Below, piece by piece: positions 56,801-62,400 of a stretch of DNA of 64,000 nucleotides. Source of the DNA: Agelaius tricolor (lineage: Eukaryota; Chordata; Aves; Passeriformes; Icteridae); the NCBI GenBank assembly GCA_023055355.1, contig JALJCS010000016.1, positions 1,240,001 to 1,304,000 on the forward strand, given 5' to 3'. The position numbers and the translations under genes were made by a program. How positions within the stretch are numbered: the first letter of the stretch is position 1; each line of letters starts with the position of its first letter. Below the pieces are notes generated by a model. That model was not told where the DNA came from and did no database searches. It saw only the letters and a program-made list of their open reading frames with translations.

Positions 56801-59038
56801 ATTAATCAGAGGAGAACCGTACAAGGCTTTACCTAAGAAAATAATTAAAGGAATTCACTGGTCATTCTTCAAAGAGCAGAGTCTTAATCACAAACTCTCC
56901 CTTAGCTACCTTTCAACTCTCAAAAAAACAAACTTGAAAGCACCTTTTCTGGGGATTTACTCCTGCTTAAAAAATAGCCAGTGTCCCCAGCCACGATGTC
57001 AGGGCTTCCCACGAGCCACATTTTTCTGAGGAGCTCTGAGCTCCTGCAGCACCTGAGAGCCTGGAGAGCTGCAGGGTGACAGCTCCAAGCCCAAGTAGGA
57101 GATTCTGTGCCCCCCTCTCCTTCCTGACAGAGCAGGACCCACCCACGCGCCTTTTGAAGTTTAAAGACAAAAAAAAAAAATTCAGAATGTCCTGAGGTCT
57201 TCCAAGTGTGAATTTATGAAGTAATGACTTTTTTGTTAAGCAAACTGCCGAGCTCCTGTCGCTACAGAAAAAAAGCCCGACTTTTCACAGAGAGCCATCC
57301 TCCAGCCCCGGCCTGCAAGTGCCACTCCGATCATAACCTGAGCAGAAAACTGAGACTGACAATAAAACAGTAACTTTGCCATTTACCCTCCACGCCCCTG
57401 AGGCAGCAACGGCGCTTTAGGAAACATAAATTAAAAAAAAAAAAACTCTGCTTTTTCTCTGCTGATTCTCAAGAAGGAGATTTCTTACCGTGATCAATAA
57501 AGAGGTTTGGAATGACTTTATTCCCTATCTCCCATCTCTTTGAACTCCTTTTGAATCCCTCTCGCTAATAAAGGCATCACATAAAGCCAAGCTGGCTGCT
57601 GTGCACCACGAAACTCTCGCAGTTACTTACCAAAACACACTATTCCATTTGCCACGCTAAAATTAACAAAAAAGTTGAGCACTGGAATCACATCTTAACC
57701 CTTTGATCTCGTTATGTGGGAAGCTGAGTTTGAAAAGAAAAAAAGGCTTAAGGACTACACAGCTCAAGCAGTACAATGTGGTCTGAAGATACCCAGAAAA
57801 ACGAAGGCCAGGGGAGGATTTAAAGGAGGATCTGAAGGCTCCTGACCCACACAAGCCAGAACACACCCATGATTTTGATATTTCTTCACCTGCTGACAGC
57901 TCCTTAAGCATCTAAAAACGAAAGTGCACGATACCTTTGATACACAGAAAACTGAGGGAAAGACAAAGTATCTCCTTAGTCATACTTGACGTATTCCGTA
58001 GTTTATGCTACACATTTAACACGCCCGTGCCCGTACACATTTCATATCCACCTGATTCGTGCCGTTCACTCTGCGAACTTCAAGAGGCAGGAGCCCTCCT
58101 GGTGAATAACGACCCTGTGACAACTGCGAGGAAACTCTGCAACTTTTTAACACCCTGCAGGGCGTGCAGGGCTCAGTCTGCACCCACGCACGGCCTCAAA
58201 GCTCCCGCAAAGTTTCGGGGGGTCCTTTCCTCGGATTTTGGGGCGGATGCTTACCCTTACCACCCTCTATCCATGCTGCTTTTCCTCAGAACTGCTGATT
58301 CTCCTGCGCGTTAGGAAACGCGAAGTTCCGCGTCCGGCAGAGCTCCTCCCGCTCCTGCCCCGCGGGTGAGCGCCCAAACCCCCCCCCAAAAATCCTCCAA
58401 AACCGCCCCAAACGCAGCGACCCCCGCCCGGGCAGCGCCGGCCGGGCTGCGGGGCGGCTCGGAGCGCCCCGTTTGCACGCGTTCCGCAGGATGACAGGGA
58501 CGGCCGCCAGCTCAACACCGCGGAACTCCTCCACATCTGCTTGTGACGTTCTTTATTTACCGGAGGGGCGGCGAGCCGGCCTCCCCGGCGCGCTGCCCCC
58601 GCTGTCACCGCGGGCACCGCCGCTGCCGGGGGTCGCTCCCGCCGGACTCCCCTGCAAACTTCGCGGGGCGCCCGGGGCTCCGTCCCCCGCCCCGGCAGCG
58701 GCCGCGCCGCCCCCCGCGGGGGCTCCCCGGGCCGCCGCCCTCAGCCCGCGGCGGCGCGGCCCGACCCGGCGGGCGCGGAGCGAAGCCGCCCGCGCTGCCC
58801 CGGTTGCCGGCGGGGCCGCCCGGCGGAGCGCGGCCGGCGAGGGGGGGCGGCGAGGGGAGGCAGCTCCGCGCTCCGCTCCCCACCCACCCCGCCCCTCAGC
58901 CCTCGCTGCCGGCGGGGCTCCGCCGCGGCCGCCCCGGCGGGGCTCGTCTCGCCCCGGGCCGGTCTCGGCCGCGGCCCCGGCGGCGCCGCGGGGGGACCCG
59001 GAGCTGCGCTTTACCTTTAGTTCCGCACTGTCCGCCAT
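4809..59038 (-). CDS. PIAS1: PIAS1, E3 SUMO-protein ligase (whole coding span, 14 exons)
   Basis: PIAS1 is a nuclear E3 ligase that helps UBC9 pass SUMO to substrates, and a regulator of STAT1, NF-kB and other transcription factors. Fourteen exons join with agreeing phases into 652 codons (651 residues plus TGA), the length I recall for human PIAS1. Visible parts in order: SAP DNA-binding domain 11-45 containing an LxxLL motif (LQVLL, 19-23); a basic stretch near 56-64; PINIT domain about 124-288 with the literal PINIT motif at 249-253; SP-RING about 320-405 with zinc ligands C351, H353, C374, C377 and W372; a SUMO-interaction motif (VIDLT at 458-462) followed by an acidic run; a six-alanine tract at 561-566; and a Ser/Thr-rich tail ending IIPDIISLD. 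No frameshift or premature stop was seen. PIAS2, 3 and 4 are excluded by the near-continuous match to PIAS1 in both termini and the tail. Family function is established knowledge; orthology here is by eye. Confidence 0.97.
5118..6070. repeat. 27-unit, ~35-bp minisatellite abutting the exon 14 acceptor
   Basis: About 27 units of AGGGGTTAAAATTCAGGTTT plus TGCAGCAGGGAATAA run from near the acceptor of exon 14 into intron 13. Variant units (GCGG, AAAACAGG, CCTCAGG, ATCAAGG) recur in the same order in two blocks about 313 bp apart (5274-5490 and 5586-5800), showing a nine-unit higher-order duplication. On the transcribed strand each unit has TTTTAAC, a good fit to the YNYURAY branch-point consensus. 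The unit next to the exon supplies the likely branch point. Confidence 0.95.
6237..6405. repeat. Four-copy ~44-bp tandem repeat in intron 13
   Basis: Units of GGGATCAGAGAGCCCAAACC followed by AGGAAAAAGGGCAAGCAGGAAT occur four times with small changes. The rest of intron 13 (6430-7169) shows no feature I can name. Confidence 0.9.
7170..7207 (-). CDS. PIAS1: PIAS1 coding exon 13 (residues 541-553)
   Basis: This is a 38-nt exon encoding [12 protein letters not shown], placed by its exact match to the PIAS1 tail and by splice phase. The acceptor is CTTGACAG and the donor GTAAGT. It ends in phase 0. Confidence 0.95.
7405..7547 (-). CDS. PIAS1: PIAS1 coding exon 12 (residues 493-541)
   Basis: The 143-nt exon encodes [20 protein letters not shown] and then [13 protein letters not shown] to MPYDLQG. 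It belongs to the Ser/Pro-rich C-terminal region. The acceptor is CTTCCAG and the donor GTGAGT. Phase 2 in and phase 1 out fit exons 11 and 13. Confidence 0.95.
7560..8204. other. Intron 11, unannotated stretch
   Basis: This is unique-looking intronic sequence between exon 12 and the intron 11 array. I saw no coding match, RNA gene or clear mobile element. Confidence 0.6.
8205..8885. repeat. ~11-copy, 62-68-bp array in intron 11
   Basis: Units of CACAAACACAACAGAAATAT then TTCATTGTGTTCCACACTCA, AAGCTGTGATTCCC and TTTGCACCAATT recur about eleven times with moderate divergence. The array ends about 115 bp from the exon 11 donor. Units differ enough to suggest an older array than the one in intron 13. 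Confidence 0.93.
8999..9176 (-). CDS. PIAS1: PIAS1 coding exon 11 (residues 434-493), SUMO-interaction motif
   Basis: The 178-nt exon encodes a Lys-rich stretch (NKNKK), then [18 protein letters not shown]: a hydrophobic SUMO-interaction motif followed by phosphorylatable serines and acids that extend the SUMO-binding surface. The acceptor is GTGCAG and the donor GTGAGC. It appears one residue shorter than human just before NKNKK. A tandem array begins about 115 bp past its donor in intron 11. Confidence 0.96.
9377..9507 (-). CDS. PIAS1: PIAS1 coding exon 10 (residues 390-434), end of SP-RING
   Basis: The 131-nt exon encodes [20 protein letters not shown] and then [15 protein letters not shown], the C-terminal part of the SP-RING that contacts SUMO-loaded UBC9. 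The acceptor is TGGACAG and the donor GTGAGC. It leaves in phase 1, splitting Gly434. Confidence 0.96.
9508..11027. other. Intron 9, no supported feature
   Basis: About 1.5 kb of unique-looking sequence lies between exons 9 and 10. It contains short A/T homopolymers (10528-10560) but nothing I can assign. Confidence 0.6.
11028..11188 (-). CDS. PIAS1: PIAS1 coding exon 9 (residues 337-390), SP-RING core
   Basis: The 161-nt exon holds the catalytic heart of the ligase: [20 protein letters not shown] followed by the TWVCPVC turn and [12 protein letters not shown]. By position the zinc ligands are C351, H353, C374 and C377, with W372 beside them. In human PIAS1, C351 and W372 are the residues changed to abolish ligase activity, so this copy looks active. 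The acceptor is CTTCCAG and the donor GTGAGT. Confidence 0.97.
12072..12540 (-). repeat. Dispersed repeat, copy 1 (intron 8), LTR-like
   Basis: This roughly 450-bp segment is nearly identical to 28657-29115. Clear homology runs from GAAGGCTGAGCTGGAGCAGA to CCTGAGGCATCA. Read on the minus strand it begins TGATGCC and copy 1 could end in TTCA, a TG...CA outline like an LTR, but no target-site duplication is visible. The family name is unknown to me. Confidence 0.8.
12975..13106. repeat. Six-copy 23-bp array in intron 8
   Basis: CATTCTTCCCATCCCAAAAC plus CTG repeats about six times with almost no change, ending in a diverged unit. Near identity suggests a young array. Confidence 0.93.
13310..13530. 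repeat. Three-copy ~90-bp repeat in intron 8
   Basis: Three diverged copies share the pieces AAGATTTTTCCCA, TTTTGGTAGAAAACCTCTG, and CTGTGATGYCCCTGAGG. No coding content was seen. Confidence 0.75.
13560..15679. other. Intron 8, distal part
   Basis: This is unique-looking sequence with an AAATTAAA low-complexity patch (about 13990-14055) and a TATA-rich microsatellite (14860-14965). No gene was recognised. Confidence 0.6.
15680..15753 (-). CDS. PIAS1: PIAS1 coding exon 8 (residues 312-336)
   Basis: The 74-nt exon encodes [18 protein letters not shown] and then RVSLLCP, leading into the SP-RING. The acceptor is ATACCAG and the donor GTAAGT. It enters in phase 1 and leaves in phase 0. Confidence 0.96.
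16390..16990. repeat. Diverged tandem duplication in intron 7
   Basis: Segments 16390-16758 and 16770-16990 share, in order, CCCCTCTGGAGAAGGTACA, a GATGAGAGCATTAWTTAAAGAG piece, the CAGGTGCTGGGATTT block, TTTATGCCACAAACTTCC, and CTGTGCCATTCTGCAC. The first copy has extra sequence, including a CCCAGG run near 16660. An old direct duplication is the simplest reading. Confidence 0.75.
17241..17346 (-). CDS. PIAS1: PIAS1 coding exon 7 (residues 277-312)
   Basis: The 106-nt exon encodes [18 protein letters not shown] and then [17 protein letters not shown], the end of the PINIT domain and its linker. The acceptor is GTTTTCCAG and the donor GTATGT. The acceptor and about the first 40 exon bases are present in two further tandem copies upstream in intron 6, with exon-start equivalents at 17507 and 17690. 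I take this copy as the functional one because only it continues into the correct QRLRAKG sequence and has a matching donor and phase. Confidence 0.96.
17302..17847 (-). repeat. Tandem copies of the exon 7 acceptor and 5' end
   Basis: The sequence from the exon 7 acceptor through about the first 40 exon bases recurs twice more, with exon-start equivalents at 17507 and 17690 (spacings 161 and 183 bp). A fourth partial copy at about 17823-17847 lacks the acceptor. Each full copy keeps GTTTTCCAG-type acceptor DNA and the frame for [14 protein letters not shown]. The copies are separated by an AACATCAGGGAAAACCCCAA minisatellite. A TGA at 17367-17369 closes the frame just before the true exon. Confidence 0.93.
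17848..18035. repeat. Four-copy ~47-bp array in intron 6
   Basis: Four units of AATTTTATATGGATAATATT plus CAGTACTGCACTTGTGTCAG lie in tandem immediately beyond the exon 7 copies. Sequence from 18050 to 19100 shows nothing I can assign. Confidence 0.9.
19111..19215 (-). mobile_element. CR1 LINE 3' fragment
   Basis: AATTCCAGGATGGTTTGGGT then TGGAAAGGATCTTAAATCCC, the CACCCCTGCCACGGGCAGGG block and CTGCTCCAACCCTGCCC match the reverse complement of the avian CR1 tail. It is a short truncated copy in intron 6. Confidence 0.88.
20259..20638 (+). mobile_element. Solo LTR of a songbird endogenous retrovirus
   Basis: A 380-bp element starts TGCAGC and ends CCACCACA. It is flanked by AACAAG and GACAAG, a 6-bp target duplication with one mismatch, which fits an ERVK-type insertion. 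It has a TATA-like AATATAATATC, an AATAAA, and the typical tail AGTCAGATCCTCGTCTCCTC. No internal retroviral sequence adjoins it, so it is a solo LTR left by recombination. I recognise the sequence from passerine genomes but not its catalogue name. Confidence 0.85.
20726..20860 (-). CDS. PIAS1: PIAS1 coding exon 6 (residues 232-276), PINIT motif
   Basis: The 135-nt exon is exactly 45 codons with both ends in phase 0. It encodes [15 protein letters not shown], the name-giving PINIT motif at 249-253, and the strand ending in WTAEIGR. PINIT contributes to nuclear retention and substrate choice in the family. The acceptor is TTTTCAG and the donor GTGAGT. A solo LTR lies about 90 bp downstream in intron 6. 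Confidence 0.97.
21360..21450 (-). CDS. PIAS1: PIAS1 coding exon 5 (residues 201-231), PINIT domain
   Basis: The 91-nt exon encodes [18 protein letters not shown] and continues to KPCSLP, ending in phase 0. The acceptor is GCTTTTAG and the donor GTAAGT. One visible difference from the human protein I recall is Gly for Thr in VKVNGKPC. Confidence 0.96.
21460..22277. other. Intron 4, no supported feature
   Basis: This is unique-looking intronic sequence. Open frames on both strands are short and match nothing I know. Confidence 0.6.
22278..22325 (-). CDS. PIAS1: PIAS1 coding exon 4 (residues 185-201), PINIT domain
   Basis: This is a 48-nt exon encoding [15 protein letters not shown]. It starts after a TTTCCAG acceptor and ends at a GTAGGG donor. 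It is too short for a standard open-frame scan and was placed from the PIAS1 protein order and splice phases. Confidence 0.95.
22560..22790. repeat. T/G-rich low-complexity tract in intron 3
   Basis: An irregular run of GTTTTGGTTTTGTTTTGTTTG and related forms with G7 and T9 stretches lies between exons 3 and 4. It reads as C/A-rich in the PIAS1 transcript. Confidence 0.8.
23067..23151 (-). CDS. PIAS1: PIAS1 coding exon 3 (residues 157-185), PINIT domain
   Basis: The 85-nt exon encodes [17 protein letters not shown] and then [11 protein letters not shown], part of the PINIT domain. The acceptor is CTCTTGCAG and the donor GTGAGT. It enters in phase 1 and leaves in phase 2, splitting the Met185 codon, which fits both neighbours. 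Confidence 0.96.
25012..25090 (-). mobile_element. CR1-like fragment
   Basis: TCACAGAATCTGAGTTATTA then AGGTTGGAAAAGACCTCAAA and CTCACCAGGTTCA resemble the reversed tail of a CR1 subfamily. It is short and diverged. Confidence 0.5.
25437..25625 (+). mobile_element. CR1 LINE 3' fragment
   Basis: GGAATTCCCAGAGAAGCTCC, CTGGATCCCTGGGATGTCCA, AGAGAAGGCTTGGAACACCC and TGGGATAGTGGAGGGTG follow the order of the CR1 3' end in sense orientation. It runs straight into a GGGATCCAT simple array. Confidence 0.75.
25626..25790. repeat. GGGATCCATGGGATGGGGAT array
   Basis: Units of GATGGGATCCATGGGAT and ATCCATGAGATGGGATGG repeat with indels directly after the CR1 tail. The array may have grown from the CR1 3' end. 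Confidence 0.9.
25862..26026. repeat. CTGGATCCCTGATCCCTG array
   Basis: About 12 units of TGCTGGATCCC and TGATCCC alternate. A block of units is repeated in the same order (about 25898-25945 and 25946-25992), showing a higher-order duplication. Confidence 0.9.
27284..27336. repeat. (AAATAT)n microsatellite
   Basis: An almost perfect hexanucleotide run of about nine units lies in intron 2, followed by a TATA-rich patch to about 27375. Confidence 0.95.
28125..28255 (+). mobile_element. CR1 LINE fragment
   Basis: CAGGGAATGGGCACATTCCC, GGGCAATGCTCTCAGGGATG and CACAGGGTGGGATGTTGGGG are the sense counterpart of the CR1 segment seen reversed at 3829-4085. Confidence 0.7.
28657..29115 (-). repeat. 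Dispersed repeat, copy 2 (intron 2), LTR-like
   Basis: This near-identical partner of 12072-12540 lies 16.5 kb away in the same orientation. Against copy 1 it lacks about 15 bp near its left edge, after the shared AATTGATG, and has a few point changes. No flanking direct repeat was found. Confidence 0.8.
30590..31470. repeat. Nested 24-bp minisatellite with three ~125-bp spacer modules
   Basis: About 17 copies of GGACATCCATGGCCTGGAAT plus CTTG or variants are interrupted by three copies of a longer module starting GAACCTCACTGACCTCAGC and ending CTCTCAAAAGACTCC (about 30725-30842, 31177-31293, 31349-31469). The alternation shows amplification at two scales. Open frames through it are repeat artefacts. 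Confidence 0.93.
31480..34020. other. Intron 2, unassigned stretch
   Basis: About 2.5 kb has no coding match, array or clear mobile element that I can support. Confidence 0.6.
34028..34175 (+). mobile_element. CR1 LINE 3' end
   Basis: TGAACAGGCTGGGGAGGGGC, ATTCCCAGAGGAGCTGTGGC, TGCCCTGGATCCCTGCAGTG, the GTCCAAGGCCAGG block and CTTAAGGTCCTTTCCAAGCC match the CR1 tail in sense orientation. Confidence 0.85.
34498..34530. repeat. (TAAA)n microsatellite
   Basis: A short ATAAATAA run of about seven units lies in intron 2. The rest of the intron up to 35746 shows nothing assignable beyond T-rich patches. Confidence 0.9.
35747..36191 (-). CDS. PIAS1: PIAS1 coding exon 2 (residues 9-157), SAP domain
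   Basis: The 445-nt exon opens with [15 protein letters not shown] and closes at LIKPTSL plus one base (phase 1). It holds the whole SAP domain, which binds A/T-rich matrix-attachment DNA, the LxxLL co-regulator motif, the basic KELYRRR stretch and the start of the PINIT domain. The donor is GTAAGC. The acceptor is TTTCTTTGAAG. Several near-copies of this acceptor and of the first 10-20 exon bases occur upstream, between 36380 and 36880 (see the array entry). Confidence 0.97.
36190..36965. repeat. Minisatellite abutting the exon 2 acceptor, with acceptor copies
   Basis: Units of AACAAAACAAAGGGTTAACA plus GGTGAATTCAGCACCCTCACC run for about 770 bp upstream of exon 2. Longer units also carry the exon 2 acceptor and first exon bases (AACCATTTGCTTCAAAGAAA in plus orientation). 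Exon-start equivalents lie at about 36392, 36460, 36529, 36799 and 36867, with a degenerate one near 36690. On the minus strand several copies are followed within 19-21 nt by GTGAGG or GTAAGG, forming micro-exon-like units. Confidence 0.93.
36970..39280. other. Intron 1, unassigned stretch near exon 2
   Basis: Unique-looking sequence. No gene, array or element could be supported here. Confidence 0.6.
39287..39780 (+). mobile_element. Candidate LTR element in intron 1
   Basis: The segment begins TGTGGGAAATGGATTTGTAA and has GGTAGGACCCACAAGGGGTA and a late GGAATAAAAGTTTTAAACCA polyadenylation region followed by CCTCTCAGTTGCCCCATC. That layout and wording resemble a passerine LTR. The 3' end is not fixed; a CAACC direct repeat (about 39282 and 39789) could be a 5-bp target duplication but would not leave a CA end. 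Confidence 0.55.
39790..43430. other. Intron 1, mostly unassigned
   Basis: The stretch includes a five-unit CCCAA run (about 40580-40604) and several short A/T tracts. No coding exon or RNA gene was recognised. Confidence 0.55.
43425..43545. repeat. Two-copy ~63-bp direct repeat
   Basis: CCCAAATTCAGTG, TTAGGAAGCTCAGTGATGCT and TCATACCTGAACACCRATAAA occur twice in tandem. Confidence 0.88.
43940..44385. repeat. Seven-copy 55-75-bp array in intron 1
   Basis: Units of CCCCAAATTCAGAGTTTTCC then CACTGAACCCTGTGGGGTTT and a variable TTGTGAGATCCAGCCACAG part occur about seven times. The CCC/GGGG pairing within a unit could form small hairpins. Confidence 0.92.
46285..46663. repeat. G-run array, GGGGGGGGAAAAAAT
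   Basis: More than 20 units of 13-16 bp carry six to eight consecutive G followed by A5-A6 on the plus strand. The central part (about 46440-46575) is a near-perfect 15-bp repeat. Four or more G-runs with short loops fit the G-quadruplex pattern many times over. The PIAS1 transcript carries the C/T-rich complement. Confidence 0.95.
47230..47775. repeat. Diverged ~245-bp tandem repeat, about 2.5 copies
   Basis: The order CCAGGTGAAAATCCTGGCAG, ACAGAACTGCAATTTATTTA, the ATTTACATC block and AAATGTATTTTATTATTA with AGAAATCAG recurs at about 47300, 47445 and 47670. It leads into the AAAT microsatellite. Confidence 0.75.
47776..47818. repeat. (AAAT)n microsatellite
   Basis: A perfect tetranucleotide run of about ten units, followed by looser AATTAAATAAAT sequence to 47852. 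Confidence 0.95.
47860..51780. other. Intron 1, mostly unassigned
   Basis: No gene was supported. A short CR1-like sense tail (GGATGGACCCTTGGTCTGAA, about 50427-50450) suggests one old LINE fragment ending near 50460. Confidence 0.5.
51785..52170 (+). mobile_element. Diverged CR1 LINE 3' fragments
   Basis: TTCAGCCTGGTGGAGAGAAG near 51830 and CCTGCCTGGGCTGGAGATTG with CAGTCCCTCCCAACCAGAATC near 52110-52160 fit successive parts of the CR1 3' end in sense orientation, with unrelated or decayed sequence between them. Confidence 0.6.
52175..54155. other. Intron 1, unassigned
   Basis: No supported coding, RNA or mobile feature was seen. Confidence 0.55.
54160..54625. repeat. Eight-copy ~61-bp array in intron 1
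   Basis: Units of AAGCTTTAAGACAAACAAGA, ATTCCAGGAGATGCTCCAAA and GGGTCAGAACCACCCTCCATCT occur eight times. The middle four are nearly identical and the outer ones shortened or diverged, the usual pattern of an array growing from its centre. Confidence 0.94.
54700..58310. other. Intron 1, 5' part, unassigned
   Basis: Largely unique sequence up to the CpG island. It may hold enhancers, but none can be shown from sequence alone. Confidence 0.55.
59015..59038 (-). CDS. PIAS1: PIAS1 coding exon 1 (residues 1-8)
   Basis: This exon encodes MADSAELK and is followed directly by a GTAAAG donor at 59014. The start codon lies in AAGATGGCGG, with A at -3 and G at +4, a strong Kozak context that also resembles a YY1 site. 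The eight residues match the PIAS1 N-terminus. The exon sits inside the CpG island and is separated from exon 2 by 22.8 kb. Confidence 0.95.
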
Positions 59039-59139
59039 CTTGCGACTCTGCGCGCAGGCGCAGTGAACCCCGCCGGGACACCGCCCCCCCCCGCCGCCCC
59101 GCCCGCCCGCAGCGCGCAGCGTTTGAATCGCGGCGCCAT
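59017..59139 (-). other. Candidate upstream ORF overlapping the PIAS1 start
   Basis: An ATG at 59139 with A at -3 and G at +4 opens a 40-codon frame that is out of frame with PIAS1. It runs over the PIAS1 ATG at 59038 and stops at TAA in exon 1 (59017-59019), before the donor. If transcription starts above 59139 it would be an overlapping uORF able to lower PIAS1 translation. The transcription start is not known from sequence alone. Confidence 0.4.
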
Positions 59140-59420
59140 TTTGTGCCTCCTCGGCCGGGCCGTCCCCGCCGCTCCGAGCCCTCGGCCCGCGGCCGCCGCA
59201 CCCGCCGGGCTCTCGCTGCGGCTCCCGAGCCGCCCCGGGACGCCGTGTGGCCGCCGCCCTGCCCGTAAAGTTTCGCCGTGCGCGGCGCGGCCCCCGCGGT
59301 GCTGCCGCCCTCGCTGCGCGCTCCGTGAGGGGCGCGGGTCCCCCCGGGCGGCCCCGGCTGCTCTCAGCCCCGCGGATCGCCCCAGGGGAGCGGTGGATGC
59401 GCCTTCCTGCAGTAATAAAT
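59039..59420 (-). promoter_or_regulatory. PIAS1: TATA-less CpG-island promoter of PIAS1
   Basis: This is GC-rich DNA with many CpGs and no TATA box. Minus-strand GGGGCGG runs at about 59081-59110 are Sp1-type GC boxes. A near match to the NRF1 palindrome (CGCGCAGGCGCA, one mismatch) lies at 59051-59062, and a second ATGGCG element with a YY1-like core lies at about 59131-59142. Such elements are typical of housekeeping promoters. The exact transcription start is inferred to lie in this interval. Confidence 0.7.
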
Positions 59421-59424
59421 AAAT

Positions 59425-62400
59425 TGATTAAAGTGGGATTTTGGAACTCCGCTTCCTGCTACTTAATCCGCGGGTTTCAGACCTTTAGGAGTGGAACGGG
59501 ATGGGGCTGGGGTGCCTCAGCGGGCGCCGGCGGAACCTCCGGCTCCTGGTCTGCATCAAGCGGGAAATAATGAGCTTTATTTCGGGGAATTATAATTTTT
59601 ATTTCCCTGGGCTAATGCCGAGAAGTTCAGGAATCACCGTGAGTTCTCCCGGGTTTTCCTGTTACCGAGGAACAGCACTCCAGGTGTTTTAGGAGTCCCA
59701 AAGAGCAGAGAATTTGGATCCAAATACGCCCATTTCGGGTCAATTTTGAGTAAAATTTGTGCTCTTTCAACAGCAAGCCAGAGGGGAAAATATCTACCAA
59801 AATTCTGCCTGGCAAGATGACGGCATTAGTTGTGAATTTGGGTAGATTAAATATTAGTATTTAAGTCACTATAGCTTGATTCAGCTTCTTTCTACCTGTG
59901 TGTTATTCCATAAATATAGATCACCATGACAATTTTTCTCCTTGGCCTTCACCTTAATGCACAGAACGGAACAAAGAAAACAAAATTTCCTATTTTTCCA
60001 TAGCTGCCATAAAATCCATCATCCTACATTCAGAAAGCACTTAGATTATGGGCACTGAAAATAAAATAAAGCTTTAATGTCCCAGCTCTGCAGATTCAAA
60101 CAAGGCGTGCAGGGAACCTGGGGTAAGATAACCATGAGTGGTAGTTACAGAATTTAAATTTGAAACATTTGACTCATAGGGTTACCCAGGATTTAAAATT
60201 AGGTAGTTTGTGTTAAGGGAAGAATGGGAGAGAGGTGCCAAATGTGTTTAAGGAGCTTTTTGATACAATGCTGGTTATTGGTAAGAATATTTATATGAAG
60301 ACCTGAAGAAAACAACTCCTAGTAAATAGGGATGACAATGGAATGGTATCAGGATGTGTCACATCCCATCATTCCAGGACAAAACTGGATGGATTTTGAC
60401 CAAGGTGGACAAGTCACATACACTTAACCTAGAAAAGGAACATATATAAATTATATTAACATATATAAATAAATATATGAACATATATATAAATTTTATG
60501 TGTTCAATAAGCAGATTTTTGATGGCATCCTGTTTATGGTGAGGATATATGAAGTCCTGATACAAAGCAAACAACTCGTATCTCTTTCCAAGCTTTTCAT
60601 TTCCAAGCATTTCACCCAGAAATCTTCTCCAGCCTGGCAGAAAATCGGGGGAACTCCTGGCTGACACCCCTCTTTCCTCATCCCAGTTCCAGGGATGGCC
60701 ACTGTTCTCCTGGAGCTCTGCCACGCTCAAACGAAGCACTCGGAAAATGAGCAGCAATTAGAGGAGGCTGACGAGCAGCACTCTGATAATCCTGTGTGTA
60801 ATGAAGATTTCTCCCAGTGTCTGAAAGGCTGGTTTGGGGAGGGGGCAGGGTGCTCGGTGAGATTGCTAAAAAAAATAAAAGTCAGATGACTCCAGAACGC
60901 CCACGGCTCCCATAATTAGCCCGTCTATTTCAGTGGTCTGAGGCAGCCCAGTGCAGAACCCTTTCATTTGAAATTATTAAACACACATCATAATCATGAT
61001 CTAATATGATCAATGAGCTCACATCAAGTCGAGAGAATTTGGCCTTAAAGCTCTGTAATTGTGTGGAGACAAATCCTTGGTTTATTTCAATCACTTTTGT
61101 ATTTTTTTCCCCCTGAATGAAGCTGCTGCACAGCCAAACAGCTTTTCCTCTGCTTCTTCACTTCCTACCAAATTCAGTGGGATGTGGACATGTGCTTCAA
61201 AGTGTTTTGCTAAATCATGGCACAACACTATCAAACTTGACACATGGCCATAAACCACAGCGTCCTCTCTCAAAACTCACTTAAATAAAACAGCCCCAGA
61301 ATGGCTTCAGCTGCATTAAAATAAGGAAGAGAACTAAAAAAGGGGATACAGAAAATCAGGTTTAAAATGGTCCTGCCACTGTTTTTTACAGCCAAACCTC
61401 ACCCAAGCTCTTCTTTTTTTTTTTTTTTTTTTTTTTTAGTTTGGGCTTTTTGATAGTCACTCCCTTTTCAGTGCAGAATATACTGGAGGATGGAGAAGGA
61501 ACTTAATGAGAAAAACAATCTGCGCTTCTATTTTTAGGCTATTATTTACATGTAGTGAAATTTTGTTCCTCTCTGCTCCCGAGGCTCAGATGATGGTTTA
61601 TTGCCAAAAAAAGCCTTTGTCAACACGCAGTCATTTCCAGAGGTGCTCTCAGTGGCTCCAGCTGTGGCAGTGATGGCAGCACTCAGATCTGTCAGAAAAT
61701 TCAATCTTTCCTTTTCTCTCCATTTCCAGAAGAAAATACTGGGATGCAAATGGAGTAGGGGAGAACAGCCCCAAAACAATCCTCCAGTTGTCCTGCTTCT
61801 GAGCCAAAGCTATGATATTTTTTTGATTTTTAACCTCTGTGGGGAGAGAAAACGAAAGACCAAGATTTCCCTCAACCCTCCAAAATTTTGTTATTTTCAA
61901 TTCCCAATTTTCCAAAGTTGCATTTCCCCCTTTTGGCCGTATCACAGTAAAATAAATGACTTAAGAATCTGTCTCCTACTCGCCCATTTCTTTTATTTTC
62001 CTCTTCTGTAACTTCCCCAAAAATGTTTCATGTCACATAACTCACACACTCAAAGCCATGTTCAGACACAATAATATTTTTTAAAGATATGCATTTTTTT
62101 CTCTGAACATATTGTTTTCATTAGTCCCAGTATCCAAGACTTTTCCCTTTTTGCCTAATAATCCAAATTTACTCTTTGCTTTAAAGTAATATAAAAGGGC
62201 ATTTCTGAGCCTGAATAAAACTGATTTAATGAGAGACTCTCAGTTACTATTTCTTGATAGAAAACACAACCAAGCCCTTCAAATCCCTTTATTGCCGAGG
62301 TTGTTGCAGGCACGAAATGTGTGAATACCCTTTTCTGAGGGACAAAAAGAGGAATATTTCAGTGAAAATTACTTGGCTGCACGAGAAGACAATGGAATAG

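Larger units (their letters stand above)
58320..59420. promoter_or_regulatory. CpG island around exon 1
   Basis: About 1.1 kb of very GC-rich sequence with dense CpG dinucleotides covers exon 1, its promoter and the first 700 bp of intron 1. Long open frames here on both strands are a by-product of the base composition. Confidence 0.85.

Noticed and set aside
59040..59420. Bidirectional promoter with a plus-strand partner gene
   Set aside because: No plus-strand coding exon with a plausible protein was found between 59040 and 64000.
58473..59422. Several 100-240 codon frames around exon 1
   Set aside because: High-GC CpG-island sequence lacks stops; Pro/Arg/Ala-rich composition, no motif, and mutual overlap on both strands.
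61414..61437. T-run as the tail of a processed pseudogene or SINE
   Set aside because: No gene-like or SINE-like body adjoins it and no flanking direct repeat was seen.
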